A stretch of 64,000 nucleotides of DNA from Hemibagrus wyckioides (taxonomy: Eukaryota; Chordata; Actinopteri; Siluriformes; Bagridae): positions 23,804,073 to 23,868,072 of the forward strand of contig NC_080715.1 in NCBI RefSeq assembly GCF_019097595.1, given 5' to 3'. The notes below the pieces were generated by a model. It was not told where the DNA came from. It ran no database searches and saw only the letters and a program-made list of their open reading frames with translations. Each line of letters begins with the position of its first letter. The first letter of the stretch is position 1. This document shows, piece by piece, positions 1-13,558 of this stretch. Position numbers and translations under genes: made by a program.

Positions 1-2479
1 GCCATTGTTTGCACAGTCAGGGATTCCTCATGACGGATCACGGCGACTCGATCGCACTTTGATTCCTCTTTAGTTGGTGCAAACACGATGCTGGGGATGT
101 GCGCCGCTCTACGGGCCTCATTTATCAATACAAACAAATGTATTTGTAAATCATATACAAACAGATTTATTCATCAATCATTCGCAAGAGCATTTACACA
201 AGAAATGTGGTGTCCGCAGAAACGCGGTTCATTTTGAAGAAAATGTTCGCATCCTCTGGAATCTGCTGGGTTTGTGGAAATTTGTGTGAAATGGAGACTC
301 GGTCATTTTAACATCGATTGATTGATTTACTTACAGACCAAGTTTAAATAGCTAATTTATTTCAATCCCGCAACATATTTGTGAAAATCAGTCGTTTCTT
401 GCAAACAGTCAAAAGAAAATCTCTAAAAAAAAAAACAAATGAGGTTAACTATTCAATTAAAACAATAGTAATGGCACCCTATAAATTTAGAACTAGTCTA
501 TGGTGGCTGATACTTTTTTTTTCTGCCATAAATGCTTGATTTTGCTGCAGCTTTTTTCTTTCTTTCTTTTTTTTTTTTGGAAAACTACTTGAATTGGTGA
601 AACTTTTTCCAATTTTTTTTTATGATAACTGTACTCATGTTTGCACCTGAATGGAAGAGGGCTTTGGCTGAATGTTTACTGAGATTTCATGTCATATCTC
701 TGCCCAAATCTGCAGAAAATATTTTTCAACAGTATTTTGAACAGTCGTGGAATTTCCTCAATCTTGTGTTCATTTCTGTGAAAGTTGCACAGAAAGTTGC
801 AAAATCCTGGAGAGACTGATCTTTTTTTTTTTTTTTTTCGGTTTCCCTGTGAACCGAAAGTTCTGAGAGCATCAGTACATCAAAATCTAAATCAGTTGTG
901 TCTTGAACCTGAAGGATGATTGGCATTTATCAACATACTCACATGGATTGTGAAGAAAGTCACGTTACTGATATATGTACTGTTGGGAAATTTTAGTTAG
1001 ATTAGATGGATGAAAATATTTACAAACAAGTTTACTAAAAGCTTGATAAATGAGGCTGAAGGTTAGGATGTTGAACATCATGGAGGATGGGCGATTGGGG
1101 ATAAGGGGATGGGTGATGGGATGATGGGAGATGGGGGGGGGTTAAAAATCGGCGTGCAGTGTTTGTTGTCTGCGAGCTTGTTACAGTAAACAGCGTTTAA
1201 ACTGATGCCAACTGAATTGATCAGGACCCTCAACTCGGCGCAGATGATTGGATCTGCATAAACAGTATCCGAGTATGCAAACACACTTGTGTGCGAGCCC
1301 GGGCCCTTGGGATGAGGCACCGTTACTTCTGGCTTGGAACTGAGAGAATCAGGGCCGACTCGTAACCTTGTTGTGCACTGAGAAAGCTCTCGCTGCTCTT
1401 ATGTAAACACTTCTCTTCCTCTCCCATCATCAAGCAGTTGTGGACTCCCTGGAATATTTACATTTCATTAATTATTAAAAAAAAGGAAAAAAGGAGAATA
1501 AACAGTGGATAATTTTTGTTTAATGTTTCACAGAATTCTGATTCACAGTCCAATTAATGTTAATCATTATGAATTTCCTGTTTAGTTTCAACATTAAGAA
1601 TGTTTGTTTCTAAGAGGATGCAGATCTCTGAGTCTGCCCATCTCTCCATTTCTGTGTGTGTGTGTGTGTGTCTTCTCTCTCCCACTGACTTATCTTCATG
1701 TTATGATTATATCATAGCCTTTTTAGATGCAACCATTCAGATACCTTGAAAAACAGACCAAACATGGGAAATCCCAAGTCTCTGAACAAGCTTGTCTGTT
1801 TCTGTGAAAAACACAAATTGTTCAAAAGACTCAAAGCTATTGAAATACTTTATCACTAATCTGCCTTCATGATATGGAATTAAAGTTCATACTTTTTACT
1901 TTTCGATACTACTCAATCAGTGTCTATTGATCGATTAGTACAGTGATTGAAGTGGATGAAATGTACTGCTTCAGTGTTTGATATCATCATATCATCTCAT
2001 ATAATGTGTTGAACAGCCTTCATATGATTGAAATGCTACATAGAATGACACAGATCTTTTTAAGACACAAAGTCTCATACTGTCTTCCAGCATTCCAGCT
2101 TAATTTGTCATAATACTTTATGAAAAACAACTACATTAGACTGATCGTTCTTTATGATATCATTAAAAAGAAAAGGGTTTGAGAAAAAGCATTATTTAAA
2201 ACTGCATGTACTTAAATAACATAAATATTCGTTATAGTTTTCTACAGGCAGCGAGGTACAGTAGCTGATATGAGCACGATTTCAATAGTAGAGAACAAAC
2301 ATTAGTCATTAACATTTATTATTAATGGTCATAGCAACAACCCACTCCTCCACTCTTGGCATCATTCCAGCACATTGTGTGTGCATGTTAAACCTTCCTG
2401 CATTGCAGCGATTGCTCTATATGCTGCTTTGTTGTGTGTGGATGTGTGTAAGGGTGTGTGTGTGTGTGTTGCCCGCCAC

Positions 2480-3060
2480 ACTGTGTTAATCATATTGATT
2501 CCGAAATCTTTTTGCGGGAATTAATACACATCGTTGTCGAGTGCTATTGTTTGTCGGCTCTTTAATTGCAGCCCTCCGTTAATATTAAAAGCACATTAAA
2601 GTCTTAACTATTGGCCCTATCTGAAGTTCCTTTCAATGACAGTTTCATAAAACAATAGGAAGGATTAATAAACTACTTCTTGATCTTTGTTATCCTGCTC
2701 TTTTACTACGGAGAACCAATTAAGTACGCTTCAGGATGACTTTCATTTACTCCGCTCGCAGTCTGTTCTTCTGCCAGAATTCGGGATTAATGGGGAATTA
2801 ATCTCCCCAGCAGAACAAGTTTGTTTTTGTCTGCTTTGTATAACATGAACATTCACTGAGGTTATGCCAACCTGTTTGTCTGTCCTCCGCCCCTTTTCTA
2901 GAGATTGATACGTATATGTCCTTGATCCCTCCATGCTGAAAATATGAGCCATTAAAAGAGAATAGCCCCCAATGATTTTTTTTTTCCCTCTGCCAGATTT
3001 TTCGAGCTTTATTAGCCATGCATATTAATGACTCAATTAATTCTCTTCATCCTCGCAAGC
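2480..3060. promoter_or_regulatory. candidate conserved non-coding block 1
   Basis: Repeat-free sequence of mixed composition stands out from its AT-rich, microsatellite-bearing surroundings. It contains TTAATCATATTGATT near 2484, CTCTTTAATTGCAG near 2560, and at 3015-3045 a dense group: ATGCATATTAATGACTCAATTAATTC split over adjacent sites (TAAT cores plus a TGACTCA AP-1-like core). Vertebrate DACH1 introns are known to hold deeply conserved enhancers, so an intronic enhancer is plausible. No alignment was possible, so conservation is inferred, not shown. Confidence 0.3.
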
Positions 3061-3599
3061 CGTTTGTTTGTTTTGCTTGACCTTTTATCTTAGACGTATT
3101 CACGCCTGGCTTGGCTTAAGCACTTACTGATTTTCTCCCACAGTGGCCCAGACATGAGTCGCTTTCTGTTTTTTTTTTTTGTGAGAGTGAAGCCTCCCTC
3201 TTTCTCTGAGAGTCCAGCGTGTGGAAATGTGAGAGGAAACCTGCTATTATTACACGCCGTGCCTTTTGCCTGACAGCCCACCAAATAAAATGACGGGCAT
3301 TTTCTTCCCCCACCCAATTTCCATTTGCCTGGAAAACTCTTCTTTTTAATTTATGAAGATGGGAGTAAACAGGCTTGTAGTACGGAGCAGACCAGGGGTT
3401 GGAAAGCTGCCCTACGCTACATCTATCTCCCATTCAAAGTTAGCAGTGAGGACAGGAGATATAATTGAAAACTGCAGCTGGACTGTGTACAATCTTGTAA
3501 AGGGATGCCTTGGAAATTAGATTAATCAGGAGACAGACATTGTGGGGAAAGTTTGTTTCGAATGCCTGACAGTCCTGCTCTTTCTCTCATTTCAAATGT

Positions 3600-3790
3600 T
3601 GGCAGGGCAGCAGGCAGCTCCAAGGGAAATGTGCTCCTTTCATACTTGAGTAATTGATGAATTGTATGCAAAATGCAAATGAGAATCCATAAATCTTATG
3701 AATGACAGCTTAATTTATGTGAGCCTTAATGAATGCAGGATTAGATTTTAATTAAATATCCTCAAAGGCACCCTGACTAGTAAGTTTTTA
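3600..3790. promoter_or_regulatory. candidate conserved non-coding block 2 (octamer/homeodomain-rich)
   Basis: Within about 190 bp there is an octamer ATGCAAAT (near 3673), TGACAGC (a Meis/TALE-type core, near 3704), TAATTGATGAATT and several TAAT/ATTA cores, TTTTAATTAAAT, and CATAAATC, a caudal/Hox-like site. The stretch has no simple repeat and no ORF. This density and evenness of composition is what ultraconserved developmental enhancers look like by eye. The call is inference from motifs only. Confidence 0.35.
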
Positions 3791-4059
3791 AAGCCTTGTT
3801 TTAAAGACTTGTTTCATATGCATTGCAGCTCATGGAAGCTTCGGATCAGTCAGAGCCACTTCAGATGAAATTCCCTCACAGTTTTAAAAAGATAAGATCG
3901 CTTCTGTTTTGTTAAGCAAAGTGACTGCAATTAATAAATATTGGGATGGAAATCATATCTGCTAATCTCTGACTTTCCTGGAACTGTTCATTTACTTACA
4001 TTTGATTAAGTTCGTTTATCTATTTTTTTTTTCTTTGATTCCGTATCAGATTTATAACA

Positions 4060-4280
4060 TTTTCTGCAGTATCTTTTTAATTAAGAGAAGCGTCCATTAG
4101 GCACGGAAAAGTCAACCAATTAGGCATTCTTCATCAATTCCCAGGATGTGGAGCGTCTGCCGCTGCCTCATTATTAGTGGTAATAGAACTGATACAAAAC
4201 AATTTTAAGCTTTACAATTATGGAACACAATTACAGAATCCGCACAGGGCCTTTAACGATGCATTAAAATAAGCAGCAGT
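4060..4280. promoter_or_regulatory. candidate conserved non-coding block 3
   Basis: Complex sequence ends at a 24-base poly-T run at 4290-4313. It contains TTTTAATTAAGAG, CAACCAATTAGGCATT (a CCAAT-like core next to ATTA), CTCATTATTAGTGGTAATAG and CACAATTACAG. Motif clustering in an otherwise AT-rich intron suggests regulatory constraint, but this is inference without comparison to other species. Confidence 0.25.
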
Positions 4281-7200
4281 TTATCACTTTTTTTTTTTTT
4301 TTTTTTTTTTTTTAGATCTTACTCATTTTTTTTTCCACGCCTTTGCTCAGTCAAGATCTGTCTTAAGTAGTCTGATAACGAGACTAATTGGCTATTGTGT
4401 GTTGATCTGGAGCTGCTGTGACCGCAGTTTGTGATAGACGCAGCCATGTAAATAAGGTGGAGGAAGGAAAACGACTGGGTTGTTAGTTCCTTTGCGGCAG
4501 TGGCGGCAATCTGATGGTTCTGCCCAGTGGCTTTTTAATCAGAGCGTGCAGTACACAAAGGGAGCAGGAAGGGCACTTTTATAACCACTCGCTCTTTTCT
4601 GTCTGTAAATGTAACACATCAAGTGCTGGAACCCGTGAAGGAAAGCGAGGTGAGCAAAAGTGTGTGTGCAGGGTGTTAGTGCTAACGTTGTTTCTGCCAT
4701 TTGATTGACTACATTTTATCTAATGTATTGTTCCTCACAAAAGTTCACTGGTTAGCAGCGGATGCAGCTGTTCCCGCTCATAAAAAACATTCAAAAAAAA
4801 GCAAAGAGGGCTTTATATGAAGTGCTCGCACTAATCCATCTATCTGGATCTGATAAGGCTGCAGCAGCTACCTGGCTGAGGGGGGCTATGTGACAGGTGT
4901 GAGAGAGCGGGCCGATGGAGATAAAGCAACAGCAGCTCAATGCAAATAAAGGCAGAGATAAAACTCTGAGCTGGGATTGATGAATACCGGGGTGGCAGAG
5001 GAGCGGGCGAGCACGTAGCCCAGACTGACCTCTTTTGTGAGCTTTTTTCATTTGCTCACAGGTGCGAGAGGAGTGTGATAGCTACAAAGTGTCAAGTAAC
5101 ATGCCAAATTCCAGTGCTTTGCTTTTTTTAACAATTTATATTGAAAACATCCTGGGAGACATGCAGGTGCTGTCACGAGTGTGTGTCTTATTAAAGAGTT
5201 TTTCCAAAGTAAAGCATGCTTGACCATGCATGCTATGTCTACACTGTGTACAGTCTGTATTTTTTTTTCTTCTTCTAACCCTTGTTTGACCCAGTGCTAG
5301 ATAGTGTAATTTGTGCTTTGTAGGAATGTTATATTGCCGTACCATATAATAATTAGCACTTATTGCTTTATGGTCATGATTCCAACATCTGCCACTAGTA
5401 AACAAGAACAGTAATTATTATTGTAGCTCATCAACCCGAATAAAGCCTTACAACTACAGCAACTAGTGTAAAGTTAGACAGATGAATCTGCGTACACATG
5501 CTGCTGTAGTGAAACAGTTTCTGTGTTCTCAGTAAGTCCTTGTTTTCTGCGCTGGTCACCACCTGAGCAGAGTAATCAATGAGGCATGTGCTGCTATCGC
5601 TGGGAATGAAATGAAAAATAAACCAGTGATAATCCCTTAGTTAAAAGGTTATTGGGGGGTGATAAAAGCTATTTTGTTAATTTATTTACTCTCTGCTGGG
5701 ATAAGATAAAGAAAAGGAACAATTAGGACATTCTGTGTGAGAGATTTGAAAAGGGCAGCGACATGGGGTTAATATTTTATAAGGCCTGATTGGCGGGATT
5801 CCGGTAGAGGCTGTATTTACCGAGGCTGAGACTCCCGTGATTCATCTGCTTGTTTTGGTACGCTGTGAGTAAATGGAATAAATATCTTCATCTTTACCTT
5901 TTCCACACAGCAAACAAAAGCTAGGCGGGAAAGGTTAATTGCTCCATTTGAGGCAAATCAAAGTGAGGTGTTCTTTCGGTAAACTCCAGCTGAACAAGCG
6001 TTGACTAGAGGTTAACGTTTCAGCTGGGGATGTCAGAATATGTCTCTATCAGGCATCTGAACACACCGTTTTTTATATTTTTAGTAATAAAATAATATGT
6101 GACACTGCAAACTTTTTTTTTTTCTATGCTGGATATCCAGCTGGCATGCCACTTTTGAGCCTTGATGCAGATGCTGTGGCACACGTTTATCACACAGGAC
6201 CTGAAATGTGTTTTGCTAAGTGCTAAACAGTATTTCCCCTCATATCACCTTTCCTGTTTAAAACAAATGGAAGGGGAAAAACAGATGAGAGGGTGTATTA
6301 AATTATTGCTGGTTATTGCATCGAGGTATTGAAATAGGAGTGTATTGTGTGGCTCTAATCTGATTGCTTTAGCAGTGTGGTGGGTTTGGGAGGATCATGT
6401 TCCAATGTGAACTCCTAGGTCAACATGGAGCGAGGCCATTAAAGGAAGCACGGTTCAGGGAAAGTTCACCGCTATTTTCTTTTCACCATGGTTGCAAAAC
6501 AAAAAAGGAGAATTCCTACGTTTGTAACATATTTTGAACTTTGCAGCCCCAGGGGCCAGAGCTGTGTGTTATGTTTCCTAAATTGGAGCCAGAAATCGAC
6601 GCTCAGTGATTGGAGAGTAAACACAGACAGAAGAAAGGTGTTTGGTTATTTAGCCTTATTACTATTGTTCTGGGTTCAGGGTTATTAGATGTTAGTGGAC
6701 AGATGTTAATAATTGAGAGGGAATGAAAGATTATTATTATTTGGAGTCAGCCCTATTGAACCATGGGTGAGGTGGTTGTGGACACACACACACACACACA
6801 CACACACACTGGTTCACCTAGTGAACCAGTATCGATGTATTCACTGATAGAGATTTCAAAAGTCACTCTGAATAAAGGCGCCTGTCAAATGCTGTAAATA
6901 TCACTGTAAATACACATACATGTATGATTAATGAAAAAGGGGCAGGATACTGATATTTCACGACATTCTTTAAATGACTTTTTTTTGTGTTTTACATCCA
7001 GCACTTTATTTATTAGATCTGCATTGATCCAGTAGTGAGCTTCAGTATCCAGCTTAATATCAGCCTGGACTGTTGGAGATGATTATTTCCCGATTCGCTG
7101 ATACGCCAAAATCGTCACATCCTCACAAAACTGTACATATATGACACTAGTGAAGCTACCTATTTGTGACCTATAGAACTTTAGGTCTCACATACATCAC

Positions 7201-8904
7201 ATATTTCTTCAAGTTTAGCTCTTTTTTTTCCCACCACAAAATGCAGATATCTGCTCTTAAAAAGAGGTCTCGAATTAGTCTTACAGCATATCTCACTCAC
7301 CTCTTAGACTTTCTGCATAATCCATCTATCTGATTTTTAGAGAGTTGGATTGGTTACTAAAAAGATAGCATTAAAATAAGATCCGTACATCTTTTTAATA
7401 TCAGATCTGGTTGATAAAATGTTATGAGGCTAACACGGAGTCTGGATGTCTTACAGTAACAGGCTGTACAGTACCTCTGTCAGAGGAGGAGGCGATGAAC
7501 AATCATTGTGCTATAATGGCCTACTTTTCAGGATTTTCTGTGCCAGGCTATTTAAGAATTCAGTACCAACAGCTTGACAAATTGTCTGCTCCGTCTGTAA
7601 TAATCCATTTCTCCTCCTGCTCTTTGTAGGCAGTAGTTTATACAGAGGCTGCAGAAATGTGGCAGAGAATAGAAAGCGCTGGTGATATTACTACAGTATC
7701 CAGTAAAAATCATTTTCTATGCTTTTTGCCATATAATTAAAAATAAGCTTTTTCATATGGAATCAGCTGCGCATGAAGGAGGTTGGTCATGCAGCACAGA
7801 CACATCACATTGAATGAGAGTGAGGTATAATGTAATAGGTTTCTCATAAACAATTTTTTAGTCTAATGTTGTGTGAGAAGTAAAGGACACATACGGTATA
7901 TTCATTCCACTAGGATAGTGGTAGATCTGAATCCCATCCTGGGCACGAGGTACACCAAGAGGTAATTTAGCGTAGGCAGGTGACCTCCTTGATCGAATTT
8001 TTGAGTCAGGTGGAAAGAGAAATTTCACATGAACACTCAGAGAAATGCAAAACACAGAACAGACAGACAGCTGAGCTCAAACTGAGGATCCTAAATATCT
8101 AAGTGATCATTTGCACCCATTTATAAGCACTGCCTTTAACTTTTTTTTTTTTTGAACACAGGCCACAGTGTTAAATACTGACTCATCTGAATTTGTAGTT
8201 TTTATAAATATAAAAAATATATAAGTATATCTGTTTTTACCTAGTCTACTAGATGCAATATATTCATATAAATATTTAAATAAAAAAAGAGTTAGTGTTT
8301 TTTTCCCCACACAAATCTTCAAAGTGCTGATATCAATCCCATTTCTGTTCTCTGAGACGCCCCAAGTACTCGCTATCTTCAACCACTAAAATTCTGTGTA
8401 ATGTTATCCTAACAGAGGTAAAAACTGAAAGCCAACAGTGTCCTCACTAATTTTATATCAGACTTGTGTTGATAAAAGACTTAATTTGTTTATACTGATT
8501 GAAAATGCCAGATATTTAATATATTTGATTTCCGTTTCCGTTTGCACAGTATACTGGCTTTTAGAAGACACAGATTGAAGCCCGTTGTCAGCACAGAATA
8601 CCAGTATACTGATAAAATTGGTTAAAATGGCTCCTTTTTGTTCCCCTAGTTGATATGGCATTTATCTCTAGTTCGGGTTTCCTGCTTTTTCGTTATTGAG
8701 CTGGAAATGGAGCCTGAATCATTGCATGCACACGACTGAAACTTTTCATAAATAATTCAGCCCATACGTTGAACTGATGACACCAAAACTGTGCACAGTC
8801 GCCCTCAGAAGATCAAAGTGATAGTTCTGTGGGAGCAAGAATTACTTTTTTTTTTTGCTGGTCTGAGGATTCTCACGTGCATATTGCTTCATCAATGTGG
8901 AGTG

Positions 8905-8938
<34 letters not shown>

Positions 8939-10138
8939 GAAGAAGGAAAAGCACTACAAGCAAAACAACACCCAATCCACTCCTTACTTTAATAAACAAA
9001 ATGCAAGCTCATCTCTTGGCCTGCTTTCTTGTTTACCCCTTAAGACACTGGTGTCATTTAGGTAAATGTAAAACTAAACAGGCACTTGATACCCATCATT
9101 GACTTGGATAGAAAAACCTTTGTGTTCCGCACAAGTGTAATAGAAGTTTAGCAATAGTTGTATCCAACGCATTGCACTTTCCTGAATGAAGGAGTTAAAC
9201 ACTGGTCTGGTGCAGTCTATGTTCCTGTTGTCCTTTGTTTTGTGAGGATGGCGATGTGATAATAAACCTTGTACACTGCTCTGAATGGCCTCAGGCTCAC
9301 TGCTATGGAGAAGTGTTCACTCATGAGGCTACTGCCCTGAGTTTATGGCCTCTCTTGTTTTAGTGAGCGGAATGAAGAATTTCCGTTTCAATTTCATGCC
9401 TGTCAGGAATAAAACATGATAAAATGTAATGAAACGCAGCTCATCTGCCCAGTCTTTAAATGTGCAAAACTGATGCGCATGATAGAGTAGAATGGAATGC
9501 GAATAAGTGAGCCTTAAAAAGGCCTTGAGTCTCTGCAGACAAACGCCATTTTCTGGGCCTTGCTCTTGGTCATGAAAATGAGGCTGGGTTTAGTCACTGA
9601 TAAAAGTATTATCAGACCTTGACTCCATGAAGGCCCCATTCAATCACTCTCTGAAATATGCTATTTAATGAAGGTGATGCAAAAAAAAAAGACATCATAG
9701 CAAGTACAATGATACAATAGCATCTCTCCAAACAGTTGCTATTGCTTTTTGCTTTCTTTTCACCTCTGTGTGGAGTTACTGTATTATCACTGACCAGAGC
9801 CTGGTAGTGTCTTATTAAGCTGATTGGAGTTTTAGTTTTGGATTCATTGACAGTGATAGATATCAGGAAAGAAACGTCAGGAGTTCTTTCGTCGTACAGT
9901 GATTGAGAAACCACAAATATCCAGATTTCCGAACTTAGATTGAACCTAGATAGTGACTTATTCACTCGGGTTGTACCTGTTAAAAACTAATCATATGGTT
10001 AATGAATAAATGTTATGTATAGCTGTTCAGTGCAGTAGTGAAGTGTAGAGGATTAATATAAAAAGAATTGTTTTAATTTAGACAAACTTCATTTTAATAC
10101 TTGTTAAACAGATCAGTCTGGAAGAGAAGTTTATACTC

Positions 10139-10262
10139 ACTGTCTGTCTGTCTGTCTGTCTAGTTGATGATCTGTCTGTCAGTCTGCCTGACTGTATAGT
10201 CGATGATCTGTCTATCTGACTGACTGACTGACTATTTGTCTATGTATCTGACTGTCTAGTTG
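10139..10262. repeat. CTGT/CTGA tetranucleotide repeat with a higher-order unit
   Basis: About 120 bp of imperfect CTGT and CTGA repeats. A longer motif, TCTAGTTGATGATCTGTCT, recurs in degraded form (near 10159, 10196 and 10254), so the array has been partly duplicated in larger blocks. There is no coding potential. Confidence 0.85.
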
Positions 10263-11179
10263 AGGATTTTTGCTGTTTTGGACAAGAATGAAAAGAAATA
10301 TCTGTCCTTTTTGCTTGCAGAAAACCTTCTAAAATGCCACTAAACTTCTGATCAGGCTGCTCTTGGTTTGTCAGAGCAGCGCATACTATATAATAAAAAA
10401 ATCTATGTGTCTCTTCTCTGAGAAAACTCATGTGCCCCATAAATTAATGTGAGTTTTCTAGGCTTATTTTTATACAAACCCTGAATCTGGACTCTTGTGA
10501 TTGTATGAATAGTATCATAAATTGAGTTGCTGCTACAGTCATGTGATGTGGTCATCTGGAAGCACATGCTTTGGTTTACTTTCTCACCTTCTAACAAATG
10601 TTTAGTGAAAACAGTCTTTTACACTGATTTAAAACAAGCTCAGTGTGCTATAGGTTACAGCAGATCTAGACCATGGATTAAAGGGTTAATGTAGTGGAAC
10701 TCTGTATTTAGAAAATGTTAATGCTTAATTATAACTGTAGCTGACTATAAATGCATTTAATCCCTGCTTTTATCCTTTTGTTTCCCAAAGTTATGTGCAT
10801 GACGTGCAGATTGTTCCCGGTAGCAGATTGTAACCAGCAAGCATGCTGTGTTTTCTTTTCTTTTTCTATGTTTTTAATTTTAGTACAGGTTCATGTGTTT
10901 TCTTCATTTCAACAAAAGCAGACACTGTTTTGCTTTCTCAATGCATAAATGTGATTATGTTAAAACCTTACACATGGATGCAATAACTATCATAATGAGC
11001 GAGACGTACTCGCGAATCAGCTTGGAGGGGCATTTTTTCCCGGCATCAGCTCGAGCTTGTTCTGTCATTAATCATCGCTTGATCCTGGTCACTCATTTGG
11101 AGTAATAAAAGTTCCCATCATGAATGTACAACAGGCCTGAATCATTCTGTCACACTACCTTCCAGCTACGTCTCACATT

Positions 11180-11510
11180 AAATCAAGCAAGCAGAACATT
11201 TCCTAAGGCAGCCATTGCCTTTTAATTTCCTGAAGAACCTTAACATATCATTCATTACAAGAACTACACATATTTGGGTTTTAAAAGTCTCATAAATCAA
11301 TAGTGGCCTGCCTGCAATAATTATAACAAGTTAACCTGTAATTTCCAGGACGAAAGCAGCATTCCCTGATCTTAGCATATGCAAACGAGGCAATTCAAAT
11401 AGTGTAGGGATATTAATACTGAGGAGTAGGTAACGAGGTACAGCCTATGAATTATGCATCAAAAAGTAGTTGATCTTCAATAAAGGAAATGAATTCCTGC
11501 ATGTAATCTA
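11180..11510. promoter_or_regulatory. candidate conserved non-coding block 4, just upstream of an exon
   Basis: Repeat-free sequence 300-640 bp upstream of the first visible exon. It carries AAATCAAGCAAGCAGAAC, CCTTTTAATTTCC, ATATCATTCATTAC, CATAAATCAATAG, GCATATGCAAACGAG (POU-like) and TGTAATCTAATTAG. Its even base composition and spacing of homeodomain and POU-type cores resemble vertebrate developmental enhancers. There is no ORF-based explanation. Inferred only. Confidence 0.3.
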
Positions 11511-11817
11511 ATTAGTTCTGGAAGTCTATTATGTTGAGCTGCAGAAAGCAACCGTCCTTGAAAAGAAATTTATTTACAGTGCGTGTTAGCTTTGGAATGG
11601 AATTGCATTGTGGAGTGGTCCGAATGTTAACACTAACCTCTCTCTGCTCTCCCCTTCTTCCCCCTCTCCCTTCATCTTCTTCTTCTTCTTCTCCTGCTTC
11701 TTCTTCAACTTCTTCCATTTATTTTGCTTTTCCTCCATCCATCCATCCGTTTCTCTCTGTTCTCTCACCCCCCCTCTGTGTTAACCCCTCTTCCACCCAT
11801 CTTCATTTTTGTTTTAG

Positions 11818-11933
11818 CTCAAGACCCGGGAGGCCTCCGAAGAGGACCCAGAGTGTTACATCGCCAGAGAATCCTCACATAATGCCTCACTCAGTGCCGG
11901 GCCTCATGTCTCCAGGAATCATTCCCCCTACAG
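11818..11933 (+). CDS. dach1: dach1 exon A: RPGRPPKR linker after DACHbox-N
   Basis: This exon follows a pyrimidine tract ending GTTTTAG (AG at 11816-11817) and ends before GTAACA at 11934. The first base completes a split codon (probably Ser). The reading frame then gives SRPGRPPKRTQSVTSP and, after a few residues, HIMPHSVPGLMSPGIIPPT, with the last base starting a Gly codon. The segment is nearly identical to remembered vertebrate DACH1. It lies directly after the N-terminal DACH box, which is the SKI/SNO-like winged-helix DNA-binding fold encoded upstream of this window. RPGRPPKR is an AT-hook-like basic motif, so it may help DNA contact or nuclear import; that is inference. The open frame continues upstream through the CT/TTC-rich tract, but that part is intronic. 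Confidence 0.96.
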
Positions 11934-13513
11934 GTAACACACTTGGCCCCTGCATCCTCTCAGGGATCACTCTGGTCATCTGTTAAATGACACACAGCTC
12001 AAACTGACAGCGAGCACCCAAACTACCAGTCGTACCAGCTGACCGTTCACACGGCTCCGCTCTCTTCCACCTGCCTCGGCTAAGACAGAGGAAATTGGAG
12101 TGGAGAGTTTTCGTCTCGAAGATTATTTCACTAGATGCCGCATTCCGCCTTGAGTGGATTTTAATTAGCCCGATTAAATCCACCCTGCTTGTATATGTAC
12201 ATAGGCGGCTATGTGAAAGTAAGCTTATCGCCACGAGAATCAACAGCAGCTGCATGTGCCTTTAGTTCCCCTCGAGCAGGTCTTATTACACTGGAAGCTT
12301 TTGTTCTATTTGCAGCTGGTTTTCATTGGGTCAGCTTTGATGTTGTGTGCAAGAAAGTTGCCCAATTTGCATACTGGCTTCTCGGATTTTGGCTGTCTTT
12401 AATACTTATTCAAGCTTAATACACATTTGCACTTACAATTTAATATAATAATAACATTGTGATCTTTTTTCCCATATGTCAGAGTAAAAAAAAAAAAAAA
12501 GAAAGAAAAGAAAGCCACCCTCTCCCCTCCCATTTGGAGATTTTCTTTGTAAAAGATAACAGATCCAGTGCTGGTGGGTGTTTTTGAAATTCCAAACCCA
12601 GCACACAGAATAGGCAACAACCTCCAACAATGGCGTCAGTACATCCTGAAAGCCTTTAGTTTGAGGAGACGGGGTGGACTTTCTCCCCTCCTCCACCCGA
12701 GCAGGGTCAGCCTATCAATGAGACATTTGGAAAGCCAGACACCGGAGGGCAACGGAGTCGAACGTTCTGAGACGAGAGGCCTGGGTTCTTATTTACCACA
12801 ACATTCAAAAACTATCACCATGAAAAAGAAAACTTCCTTGATATTAATCCTTGCTTTCAGTAGGATGACAGGTGCTCCGATCCTGACATTTCACTTGAAA
12901 GTTCCAGAGAAAAGCAACACTTTGTTACAAAGTTGTTATATTACTCTACAATAGTTTAATCCTTGAGCAGGACTCATTTCGCTAGAGTACACAAACACAG
13001 ACTTCTACACTCAAACCTGTCCCGCCGGTGCATGTATTTACTTTGATCACGCACCAAAATTTTAGCTTTTTGTGCCATGTTATGGGATCGTTCTTCTTTC
13101 TTTTGCAACACGGCTGCAAACGGTTGTCAAGTGGTAAGAAAAGGTTATTGGATTTGAACAATTCCTACATTGTTATTGGTCATTGGGAAACCGAAAAGAG
13201 GCCTCTCCCTTTCTATACTGCAATACACAATGACTCAGTTACAAACCTGAAAAAGCACTAACAATGTGAAGTTGTCAGTGATTCATAAACTGTAGAACAT
13301 ATAAAAGCTAATTTTAATGTTTTTTTTTTTTATTATTATGCTTTACATTAAGGTTCCCTTAACTGATATTAGTTAATATGAATTGGACTATTACTCCACA
13401 AATAATCATTATTGCTTTTTGCAATTTAAAAAAAAATAAAAAATAAATAAAAATAAAAAATTTAATATTTAATTAATTAATAAAACATTATAAACATAAC
13501 AAACATAACAATG

Positions 13514-13516
13514 TAA

Positions 13517-13555
<39 letters not shown>

Positions 13556-13558
13556 ATA
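13514..13558. repeat. (TAAA)n microsatellite
   Basis: About eleven copies of TAAA sit within a wider A-rich stretch (13425-13560) that also has degraded AAAT and TTAAT units. Confidence 0.9.

Larger units (their letters stand above)
1..11817 (+). other. dach1: upstream intron of dach1 (partial), no exon seen
   Basis: No open frame here resembles the DACHbox-N region, so this is read as the intron leading into the first visible exon. It holds simple repeats (TG at 1653-1671, AC at 6782-6809, CA at 8909-8936, CTGT-like at 10139-10262), poly-T runs such as 4290-4313, and AT-rich filler. The blocks at about 2480-3060, 3600-3790, 4060-4280 and 11180-11510 are free of simple repeats and dense in homeodomain-type sites; they are listed separately. 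A patch at 7880-8050 is reminiscent of degenerate fish interspersed repeat sequence but is too eroded to name. The short ORFs in this stretch look like chance. Confidence 0.7.

Noticed and set aside
11531..11817. Upstream extension of the exon A frame as coding
   Set aside because: It is CT/TTC low-complexity sequence in front of a clear acceptor at 11816-11817; DACH1 homology begins exactly after it.
12568..12954. 128-codon + strand ORF in intron A-B
   Set aside because: No recognisable domain, no splice signals matching neighbouring phases, and ordinary intronic composition.
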